DNA of 64,000 nt, taken from the NCBI GenBank assembly GCA_036852015.1, contig JAANDG010000165.1:186001-250000 (forward strand), read 5' to 3'. This DNA comes from Pelodera strongyloides (taxonomy: Eukaryota; Nematoda; Chromadorea; Rhabditida; Rhabditidae). Made by a program: the position numbers and the translations under genes. Below the pieces are notes generated by a model that saw only the letters and a list, made by a program, of their open reading frames with translations, ran no database searches and was not told the origin of the DNA. Positions 35,344-45,600 of the stretch are shown in pieces. Within the stretch, counting starts at the first letter, position 1, and each line of letters begins with the position of its first letter.

Positions 35344-35349
35344 AATAAA
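35344..35349 (+). terminator. candidate polyadenylation signal downstream of PREB
   Basis: AATAAA, about 610 bp after the PREB stop. The next acceptor (GTATTTCAG, ending 35701) follows about 350 bp later, before the R-SNARE gene. Confidence 0.35.
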
Positions 35350-35822
35350 TTTTTATGTAACTTAGTTGTTTTCGTAAACTTTACTATATGGGAAGTGATT
35401 GATCCCGTCACATTACTTTTTCCATCCATTCCCATTCACGCCACTAAAATATAATAATTTGCATGTAATACATGGGAGTGACGTTTTCCAGTTAACGTTT
35501 CAAAACCACACACCGTACCGTAGGAAGTATTTCTCTGCACGTTTCCAGTTATCTCTTCTAGAGTCACATATTTTGGCAGTTCAAATGAGCATTCACACAA
35601 ACAAACTTTCATACATTATAGTAGTTGATAAAAACAAACCCATGTGTTCACCTGTTTTAATGTAAAGGGCTGTTTCGCTCTGCTGATTCATATGTATTTC
35701 AGTCAACAAGTCAATACTAGTAGGACGAAATAGAGCACAATTTTAGGAGAACGAGAGAAGTGGGAGAATCAGCTGTGCCGAGAGACTGCAGTCCTTTGAT
35801 AGACATATAGAGAGTGGCAAGG

Positions 35823-37233
35823 ATGGCATCTACATTTGCCAACATCAGATATGCCATGGTCGGAGACGAGAATGTGCTGAGGACGTCGGGATTCATATTC
35901 AGAATACGACAAGTCATTTGGACATGCTGGGAGGTAGGCGGGATTACTGTAGTTGAATATTCTGGGTGGTCTTCTCTTGGGGGACCACCCAGAATAACAG
36001 AAACTCGCGTTGTTTACAGACCACTAATTAGCTAAATGTTATGCATTGAGGACTTAAAATGTTGAGACGATTATGCTACTATTATTATCGCTATTATTAT
36101 TATATGTTGTCATTCAGTTTAATCAGTATTCTATTCAGTTGGTCCAAAGATGTTACAATTGTACGTGTGGTCGTCTGGACTCTCCAGATGTGGTCGATCA
36201 CTCTGTACCTGATGAAGAGGCAGAAGAAGCACTGGAAATGAGTGACGTCGAAGCTCAGAAAGATCAAGTTAGCTTACTTTTAGTTTTATTTTTCTTGAAA
36301 AAACACTCTATGCTACAGTACCTTGTAGCATAGAGATTGCTGTATTGATAAGCTTTAAATTAATTATAGTTTTTCTTATCACTTCAATTATTCATATGAA
36401 TATTTTAGAGTGAAGTTCTTGTAGAGAATGGCTCTGCGCCATCAAAACCGTCTTCTGTGAAATCGAAATTTTCTAAGAGTGAGTTTTGGTTCTTAATTAT
36501 TTCGTGCGTTTATATTTATATTTTCCTCAGTCGTAAGTGTTGTACTTTAATCTCGCGTTTTGATATCTTGTTGTTGGATACGGTGTATGTACCAATGGAA
36601 ATCTTCTTGGTTTGAGTAGTACAAATTGTGTTCATGCCGTGTACGGGGTAAGGGGTATGTTAAAGTAAGATTGAAAACTATCATATCCATCGTTTAAGTG
36701 AAGCGTAGTCTTGGCACTCGAATGGATAAGATCCTGTCCGGCCCGTCTTCCTCTTCGGGACTTGGATCAAGTAGAGCATCGTCAAGTTCATTACGTGGAG
36801 CTGGAAGTAGTGATTCTATTTTCGATAAGATTGGTTCAGGAGTAACTTCTGCTGGAAAGGCGCTTCAGGATACTCTTCAGGTTAGTGTATTGTCTTTAGC
36901 AGGTTATTTTATTCTAATCTTCTCCTGAGCTTCTTTCCTTTACGACTTTCCAACTCATAATTGATTGATCTTACACCAAAGGGGTCCTCTGTAAATGAAG
37001 ATGTTGTGTTTGTGGCTTTACTTAGTTCTGTGTTACGGTATTTGTATATCAGCTGTACTGTGGGATTTGTCGACTGTTATTCCTCCATATTACAGGGTCT
37101 CAACGAGCGTTCGGATCGGCTTTCGAACACAGAAGATGTTACCCAAAATCTGGCGAATTCGAGTCAAAACTATAGGGACACTTCTGCACAATTACTACAA
37201 AAGTATGCGAGTAAGAGCAAGCTATTTGGATAG
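35823..37233 (+). CDS. soluble R-SNARE protein of amisyn/tomosyn type (5 exons, 209 aa)
   Basis: Exons: 35823-35933, 36139-36267, 36409-36478, 36699-36880, 37096-37233, in frame. The C-terminus (SIFDKIGSGVTSAGKALQD.. then GLNERSDRLSNTEDVTQNL.. ..KYASKSKLFG) is an R-SNARE coiled coil with the zero-layer Arg in LNER and no membrane anchor. That combination is known from amisyn (STXBP6) and tomosyn (STXBP5), which compete with synaptobrevin for syntaxin/SNAP-25 and restrain fusion. The 209-residue length fits amisyn (210 aa), not the >1000-aa tomosyn, and no WD40 repeats were found upstream. The N-terminal half has CYNCTCG, an acidic stretch and a Ser-rich linker; I cannot confirm amisyn's PH-like domain there. 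The acceptor before the first ATG is about 120 bases upstream. Confidence 0.72.
35948..36000. repeat. small hairpin in R-SNARE intron 1
   Basis: ATTCTGGGTGGTC and GACCACCCAGAAT form a perfect 13-bp stem with a loop of about 11 bases. A second hairpin (CTCTATGCTACA / TGTAGCATAGAG) lies in the next intron at 36306-36335. Confidence 0.6.
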
Positions 37234-38060
37234 AAGCTTAAAGATTCACTTACATTTCACCCATTTGTGTACTATGCCTATTATAATAATTGTTTTTTTT
37301 TAGTGTAATATGTATTATCAGGTAGTAGGTTGTTTTATGATTCCTTAGATTTGGAATACAAAGTAATGACGTGGTGGCATACAGCGAAAGAAATTTTATT
37401 TTAACGGTTTTTATTGGCAGCTTTACCTTAAAATCACCATTTATTTTGGCGGGACCTAACTGTTAATTGTAGAGTTGGTAGTATGGTGGTGTATGCTTTT
37501 TTACCATAACGTGAATTCCTTGGGGGAATCTAATAGTTTCATATTTGAAACGAATCAATCTTTGACTATGGCAATATGTTTTTTTCGGGTCTTTTCTCAC
37601 TTTTCATTGTGATATTCGTATGTGATCATCCTAACGTGCCTAACAGTTTTTTTTAGCTCCAGTCAGTTACGCGGAAATAATAAAAATTTTGAAAAAAAAT
37701 TATGTTTGATATAATTTGTTTTACAGTGCTTACTTCATTCCCCTCCTAATGCAAGTATTCACACAAAATCGGATATTTTGAAAATAAAATGAAGTAAAAT
37801 TAGAACGTCTAACGAAGAAGTGTACTTGTACTCTGGAGAAAAACTGAGCGGTGTCTTTAGCGGGCTTGTATGTGTGCTGTCGTACAAATTTTGCAAACAA
37901 TGTTTTCAAGCAACTTCCATTAGGATCGGATATTTTTGGTACTACGGTATTACTGCTGGACTGCGGTCGGAGTTTCTTCGTGTACTTGAGCACATCAAAG
38001 GGAGCAATATGTAGCAGGAATCTAACTGTCAGCTAGACCGCAGTGGTTCATTAGCTTCTC
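37234..38060. other. 3' flank of the R-SNARE gene
   Basis: AT-rich 3' region with an AATAAA at 37679-37684. No further exon is seen. Confidence 0.4.
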
Positions 38061-38082
38061 TATATCAGCTGTCTCCCCTCTT

Positions 38083-38100
38083 TCTCCCCTCTCTGTCTCT

Positions 38101-38149
<49 letters not shown>

Positions 38150-38184
38150 TCCCTCTCCCTCTCCCTCTCTCTCTCTCTCTGTTG
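38083..38184. repeat. (CT)n microsatellite
   Basis: Nearly pure CT/CCCT tract of about 100 bp. It is followed by TGTTGAGGTATCCATTACACAC; a variant, TGTTGAGGAACCGAAACACAC, follows another CT tract at 38885-38935 and CCGAGGAATACC follows one at 40478-40520, suggesting that the tract and its flank were duplicated together. Confidence 0.8.
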
Positions 38185-38642
38185 AGGTATCCATTACACA
38201 CACCAATTCTCCAATCTTATTCTTCTCACTCAAAATACTCTCCCCAGCAAGTGTGTGCTCTCCATTAACTCATTACAACCCAAATCGATCGATAATACGT
38301 GTAATATTATTATTGATTTCTAGATTGACAAATTATGATAATTTGACGTTTATTCTGTCCTTGGTGTACGGTAGCTTCACCCTCTCTATTGGTGTCTCGA
38401 TGTGTGAACCAGACCCTCCCATCATTTTTGGTAGTTGATAGATACACGTAATCATCAATTTGTGAGCACAGAAGTGTCCTACTTTCTTTCTATATTTTAT
38501 AGCATGTATTATGCTCGATCGCTCTCTTTTTATGATTTTATATACGTTGTTTTACGACTCAGAGAAAGGGGAAACTATCCCTCCATTGAAGACATTTGAG
38601 GACCACATGTCACATATATTAGCATACAAAATAAAGGTATTT

Positions 38643-38646
<4 letters not shown>

Positions 38647-38684
<38 letters not shown>
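38647..38684. repeat. (AG)n microsatellite
   Basis: Pure AG dinucleotide run of about 38 bp. Confidence 0.85.
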
Positions 38685-38686
<2 letters not shown>

Positions 38687-39096
38687 TAAAAGGATATATT
38701 CCAAGGGTTCACTTTATTAATAGGTTAAATGCTAACAATAAAATACACATGCATGCAACATGCAGTGAAGCATGTGTTTCACAGTAATAAATATTAATGT
38801 TTGTTTGCATACCAATTAGTAAGACATGACATGTAACTATCCAACGGATAGATATGTCCCTATTATATGGTTTTATTTATTTTGTTCTCTTCTCTCTTCC
38901 AGTGTCTCTCTTTGTTGAGGAACCGAAACACACATGTATTCTGAAGTTTAGTCAATTCTAAACGAATAAAAAAGACGCGCCGTAAAATATCTTACTTTCT
39001 CTCCCAGTTTAATTGTAGGAGAATAAAGAAAAATTTGTTTGACAATAAACATACATAGCGTGGTTCTGCTATGCATATCTAATTAATTTAAACACC

Positions 39097-39300
39097 ATGA
39101 ATGTTATGTGTGCATCTAATATTCTCCCACTCTTTCTTATTGTCAGTACTTCCATAATTCATACTCAATCATTTCTTCAGCATTATCCATCATTTGGTAG
39201 GCAGAAAAGAAAGACAAATCACTTTAATTCCTTCTTTACTACGAGGAAGCTTACTCCAGCAATCCATAAGAAGAAGCATTGCTCTCTTGAGAAATTGTAA
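39097..39300 (+). CDS. possible small secreted peptide precursor (67 aa)
   Basis: A single-exon open frame begins with a plausible signal peptide (MNVMCASNILPLFLIVSTSI, then IHTQS). The mature part begins FLQHYPSFGRQKRK. The FGR-x-KRK motif would be a Gly amidation donor followed by basic cleavage residues, as in neuropeptide precursors. The remainder is short and basic. There is no close upstream acceptor and only one candidate peptide copy, and the frame is short enough to be chance in this AT-rich, repeat-filled stretch. Confidence 0.25.
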   Translation: MNVMCASNILPLFLIVSTSIIHTQSFLQHYPSFGRQKRKTNHFNSFFTTRKLTPAIHKKKHCSLEKL

Positions 39301-40990
39301 ATTTTAGAGTAACCGACATCAGCAATTTTGCTTCAAAATAAAAATATTAGTACCGCAGAACAGAACAATCGGTGGGACTAGAATGCACCAATAAACGCTA
39401 ACAATGCGAAACTTGGCGAATGTGAAACATAGGGTACCACACGGCTTGGCGGCGTGTGGTTGAGTGCGCGGAAGGCACGCCAGAGGTGTGCGAATTATAT
39501 ACAATTCCTTGGCGCACTAATGTCGTAACTACGCCATGGAAATGGACACATTTTGAGTACACCTCGCATATCGCTTAGTCTTCGCCAGACTCTCGCCAGG
39601 TTCTAGCGAATGCACTAATCTACCTTTCGCGAAAACCTGGCGAAGATAGGGCGAAGTCACCGTTCACCCTTTTATCTGGCTTTGTATCACTTCTCGCATT
39701 TTCTTACAGTCATCTCGCCTACCTTTTGCCGCGCGAAATTTCCGGGTCAGGGTTTCGCCGCGCATCCACCCGCGCACCGCTACACTTTTTTTTGCGTGCG
39801 GCGTCTTTGCTTAGTTTCACTTTGCAACAGAAAGTATCAACCCTCCTTCCAACAAGAAGGATGGCAACTGCTAACATATCCACATAGCATAGCATTGTTG
39901 TCTTTTTATGATGGACCGTCACTGTACCAACAAAAACCTACTTTATATATAAAGGTAACGAATTATAGAGTGACCAAGTCGGCCCTTGTATTTCTGGAAT
40001 ACGGAATACCTTATCTCCCCCATAATTCAGTTTTCAATTCCCTTACGTAGTGTACTCAGAGAGCGGTAATAATACCCAATTCCCCAGAGGTCAATTTAAT
40101 GTCCTCAAATGTGTTGCCCTACTCGGTCTTATGTATGGGGAATCCCTCACTATAATAAAGAATGTATAGAGAAACTGAGATGAGCTTTCAACAAAGTAGG
40201 GACTTGTAATGGAAACGAGTTATTAGCCATGCAATGAATGAATGTTTTTATTCCCTCCGTGGGACTGTATTGTATGCCTTACTTTCCTAGCACGAATCAC
40301 TACTTTCTTTTTTGCCATGCTATGAAAATGTAAAAAATGCTTACTACCCGCCTCCCTTAACCCTAAGGGCTAAGGCTTCATTTCATGATTTCACTCCACA
40401 AAATCTTAGATTCAGAAAGTGTGTACACAGTTAACTTCACCACTTTACGGTGAAGATGTTTTTCATGATGACTTTCTCTCTCTCTCCCTCTCCCTCTCTC
40501 TGTCTTTTTCTCTCTCGCCCATTTACCGAGGAATACCTTTCAATCAGATATTCTTTTATTTCTTTTGAGAAGATTCCTTTGGGAATTCACACATTTTCAC
40601 CACCTTGTCACACTTATAAGCCGTTCTATCCAGGAAACATTCATAATTATTATAAGCAAATGCAAAAAAATATTTTCTAATACTTCTACTTGCTTCCTTC
40701 CCTCTCTCACACTCTATTTCTATTTCTCGGTCCCCCCTCTCTCTCCCTCTCTCTATCTCCTCTCTCTCTCCCTGCCTACCTCCCTATAATCCTAAATGGA
40801 GAAAGTATGTCCATATTCCATTGAAGAGGACCACTCAACCAGATGTTGGAGCTTTTAAAAGAGAATCAAAGAATTCTTTTGTACTATAAATGTTAGATAG
40901 ACAACGCAACATACAATTGAGCATAGGCAATGTATACTGTGTTTGTCGAACAACGTGAAATGAGTTTATATTTTGTTGTAATAACAGTGG
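39301..40990. other. intergenic with CT-rich tracts, no gene seen
   Basis: Contains CT-rich tracts at 40470-40520 and 40695-40790. Imperfect copies of CCATTGAAGA.. ..GAGGACCAC occur near 38580 and 40820. No exon is supported on either strand. Confidence 0.5.
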
Positions 40991-40991
40991 C

Positions 40992-41387
40992 TTAAAGGGA
41001 CAGGCCCATCAAAGTAAACCTATATTTACGATACGTCCATAGTGACTATCAAGCATTTTTATTACAATATATGCAAACTAAATTTCACATTTATTTGCCA
41101 TGGGAAACTTTTTTCCGATGCGCTCAGATCAAATGTATACCGTAAAGCCGCAAATATCCTTGTCGTCAATGCAAATTTATCGTGAAATTATAATGCGATT
41201 AAAATTTGCATATATAGCTTTGAAATCTGCAGTTTTATGGTATACATATGCGTGGAGCGCATTGGAAAAAAGTTGTCTAGGGGGAATAATGGTGAAATTT
41301 AGTTTGTATATATTGTAATAAAAATGCTTGATAGTCATTATGAACGTATCGTAAATATAGGTTTATTTTGATGGGCCTGTCCCTTTA
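40992..41387. mobile_element. 396-bp inverted-repeat element flanked by TTAA
   Basis: The first 100 or so bases (TTAAAGGGACAGGCCCATCA.. then CCTATATTTACGATACGT.. and TATCAAGCATTTTTATTACA) are repeated in reverse complement at the right end with few mismatches. TTAA stands at both outer ends (40992-40995 and 41384-41387). Non-coding. A TTAA target with AGGGAC ends would suit a piggyBac-type MITE; class is inferred. GGGCCTGACCCTTTAA at 53297-53312 resembles its right end. Confidence 0.75.
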
Positions 41388-41813
41388 ATATTTAGTTTAG
41401 AATTGGGTTTGTTGCTTGCGGTAGATGCATTAATAATTAACTCTAAAGAGAAGTGAACATTAATTACCGATATAATGGTCGCATGATGCATGAAAATAAC
41501 GAGACGTGGATGGATGAGAAGGACGAGAGGCAGAATATATGTATAATATTTTATTCTCTTTTTACAAATTACACGATCATTCTTTGTCAAATTGTTTCGC
41601 GCAAGTCTGCCCAACCCAATAATCATATCTAAAAGAAAATGTTCGTAGACGAGTGAAAATTAAACTGAAACTATTCTAGCAAGAAGCACCAATGTTGAAG
41701 AAATTGCACTGAACTTGGAATAACCCGATCTTATAGTACTTTTTCCACTTCATAAGACACCTTCCTTAATGTTGCCGTCCTCATTTGTACCTTTGAATGC
41801 TTGTTAGTACACT

Positions 41814-41996
41814 TCCCTCTCTATATTTTTCCTTTCTCTCTCTCACGCACCCTCTCTCTATCTTCTCACTCCCTGTCTCCCTCTCTCTATCTCCTCACTC
41901 CCTCTCTCTATCTCCTCCCTCCCTCTATCTCCTTTCTCCCTCTCTCTACCTCCTCTCTCCCTCCCTCTCTTCCTGCTTTTCCTCCCTCTTAATCCC
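41814..41996. repeat. CT-rich low-complexity tract
   Basis: Irregular CTCTCTC/CCTCCCT tract of about 180 bp. The Ser/Leu/Pro-rich open frames across it are by-products of base composition. Confidence 0.8.
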
Positions 41997-42664
41997 TAAA
42001 TAATCCTTCCAAACCGAAGTCCAATGCATATTTATTCCTCCTTTTGCTGAACCGCAAGCTCCCTAAATGTTCCTCCTTCGAAAAACTGACTTTGATCCCA
42101 ACATACTTTGCATCGTACATCCTTTCGAAGTTCTCCAAATGTCTATATCCATGTAGTGTTGTGTCCGCTGTGGTTTGGTTGTTATGTGAATACGACTTGG
42201 TGTTCTGTAGGAGAAGGAACCAAATAAGCAACAGTATTCGGATCTTTAGTTCTTTTTTATTTTTACCAGATCCCAAGGCGAAACTTCGTGCAATCTTAGC
42301 ACAGAAAAGAATTGGACACAATTCTAGTGGGCGCGCCTGGAGTGCACTAAGTTGCCTCCCTACCGCAGCACCCTCAATTAATCCACTCCGCGTGAGTGCC
42401 TGGCGTACTCCCCGCGCAGCCTAGAGAGAAACATCTACTCCCGCTCCGCTACGGCGAACCATCGCTTTTTGGTATAGCGAATGCGCGGCGTTTCATCGGA
42501 TCTTCTGAGCTAATATGTCTGTTTTGAAATGTCAACGCAGTGTCATGGGTAGAGAAAGAAAATTTCGACACGACAATGCATTGATTGGGTTAATTGGATT
42601 AACTTGCATTTGTTAATTTCTTATTACAGATATGATTCTGCTACATTAATATATAACCACTGAG

Positions 42665-45600
42665 ATGAAGTCTACTATTTTCTATTCGTCAATCACTATT
42701 TTATTTACATCGATTTTAGTCTCGCAAGGTTTGTGGTTTCTTTGTGTTTATTAGATACTCATATGAAACAAGGTCTGCCACTATTGCTCTTCTAACTAAT
42801 TCTCAGACTAGTTTTAAAAACGACTTTAGTAGTTCCTATCCTAGGAAATTAAAATGAGTACTTCACTTTATAACTAGAAGGGAATCTGTAAGAAGAAAGA
42901 GAGACCGTCTTTCTGTGAAAGTGGTGAACTGTTACTCAAATGAGTTCCCAATTCAGTATTCTGTTCGGATGAAGAAGAAAAGTTGATGGTCGATGTATTC
43001 AGGGGATATAATTCACTCATACAGGTACTCATTAGAATAATAATAATAATATTTATTGATTCGATAAATAATGCTACAGTATGAACGAACTGATTTGAAT
43101 AAGGACAAATATAACACCATACGGACACTACCAAGGGATCTTGCTTATTTACCTTTATTATTTTTAAATTTTAAATTCTCATGAAAGATGTCAATGAAGT
43201 ATTGATTATTAAAGAAATAAAAAAAATAAAATGATTTTATGTTTTGCATACTTTTTCAGCCAGTACGCAACCTCTCCGAAACTCCAATAGTGGTGAAAAT
43301 CGCCCTACAACTTGTACTTCTCATCAATGTTGTGAGCACACTTTTTGTATTACGTATTGCTTACTGTAAAAAGGCCTCCAAGCTAACATTAAAGCAGTAT
43401 TATACCTACTTTGGGAAATTTGCATATGAGCATGTACGTATTTCTGTGTATCCTGTGCAAATTGTTGGTGCCCGCCCAAAGATGCCGGCACTAAAGTCAC
43501 ATACATAGGATATGCGAATACCACTGTAGTGTAAATGTTAATAAACTATTCAGATCTAAAACCCTCTATTTCAGGACGAAAAAGATCAAGTGATGCACAC
43601 AAATGTTTGGTTGACTTTGGTAAGTTTATGTGCTTTTGAAAAGTATTCCGGACAAGTACCCGAAGTACGTGCCGATTGCGTAAGACAAGCATACACAATT
43701 TTTTTTCTAAAACACGTGTCGTACAGCTTGAAATTGAAGTGCTTCAGATTCTGATGCTACAACATATATATCTGTCTTTCAGAAATGGTATGATTTTCAA
43801 ATGAAATGGAATCCCGTTGATTATGGAGATATTAAGAATATCAGGGTCTCACCGGACAAAGTATGGCTGCCGGATATTGTTTTATTCAATAAGTAAGTCG
43901 AAATGTGTTGTATTTTGGGACATAATACAAACAAATAGCGGGCAGAAAACCAGAAGACAGAAACAAACAAAACAATTTGTTTTGTGTGTTATGGCGACAT
44001 TCTTTATGGATTCCAATTGAAATTATCAAATTCTTTTATTTATAATTCATAGACTTACAAAATAATCCCAATCTTTTCAGTGCTGATGGAAATTATGAAG
44101 TGTCTTTTATGTGTAATGTTGTTATCGATTACTCGGGAGAGATGTTATGGGTACCGCCAGCAATATACAAGAGCAGTTGTATTATAGGTAACCACTATTA
44201 AATTCATTCTCACTAGTTTATTGTACTGTACTCGATTGGGTACTGGGTATTGTAATGCGATTCGGACATTTAGTCTAAGTGGATTAAGTGTGCTTTGTCC
44301 GTCAGACTCTCAACGAACTCCCCTGACTTTTAAAGCAGTTTATGCGTACAGTACGTCTAATGATGATGTGTCATCATTTATTGTTCCTTTCAGATGTTGA
44401 ATTTTTTCCATTCGACGAGCAAACGTGTCATCTCATTTTTGGATCTTGGACGGTAGAATTAGTCATTTCTATTTTTATTAAATTTATTGCTATCCAATTT
44501 CTGCTATTATTAAAAAAAGCGATTCGGGAAGATGACTGTGGTCCTCTTCTGTAAACTTCAACAAGTACTTTGAACAACATTAATTGAAATAAATCTTATT
44601 TCTATAATTATTCCCTCTTCTTTCAGTATAATGAGAATGAGATCACTCTCGAGTTCGAGCAGGCCGAGTATGTTGATTTGAGTGAATACTCTCCCTCCTC
44701 TATCTGGGATATAATGGATGCCCCCGCTTCACTTGTGAAAAATAGGAGCCGGATTGAATTCCAAGTTAAGATTAGGTCAGTTCTTATTGTTATCTAATTA
44801 TTCGAGTTCTGTTCTGTTACATAATTTATTCAGGAAAGGAGAAACGCCAATCCTCAACGCGAATTCGCCGCTGCGCAAAAAGGGTGGCTCCCTGGGTGCC
44901 AACCATGCCTCAAACTGTGTTGGCGTACTTGTGGCGTACTTGTGGCGCACATGTCAGGCTGCCTCTCCATGGGTTCCGGCCTTCTTTCGACATACTTCCA
45001 AAACGTTGTCTATGTACAGTGGAAAGTCGATAGTGACTCCCTAAGTAACGATGTTCAAAGGTCAACCAACCGTTCACAAGAGGAATGTACAGTGTTACGT
45101 TTTTCTTTGAACCTTTAAAAGTATGTCACCTTTTCGTTCAGGAGGAAGACGCTCTTCTACACAGTTGTGCTTATAATACCCACTGTTTTGATGGCATTCC
45201 TCAGTATGGCCGTGTTCTTCCTTCCCACCGACTCAGGTACACATATATTTTGCATTTTTTTAACAATTTACTTACTTTTTTCCTTATATATTTATGAGGT
45301 AACCACATCTCACAATCAGTCGCATATCTTTATGCACTTTTTTGAATAATATTTCAGGTGAAAAGATGACTCTAACCATCTCGGTCCTCCTCTCTATCGT
45401 TGTATTTCTCCTCCTTGTTTCGAAGATTCTCCCTCCAACTTCCAGCACTATTCCTCTGATGGCAAAGTATGTTTTATTTCTACAAAATTTGATTCGATAT
45501 TGGCAAGCGACAGTTACCCATCCTATAGAGCTTATTTATTCAATTGGGAGATAGTCAATAGAATAGGCGAGTTTGGTTTCGTTGGTACGAGATTAGTTAA

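Noticed and set aside
41801..42003. Ser/Leu/Pro-rich frames of 63-68 codons
   Set aside because: They arise from the CT-rich low-complexity tract.
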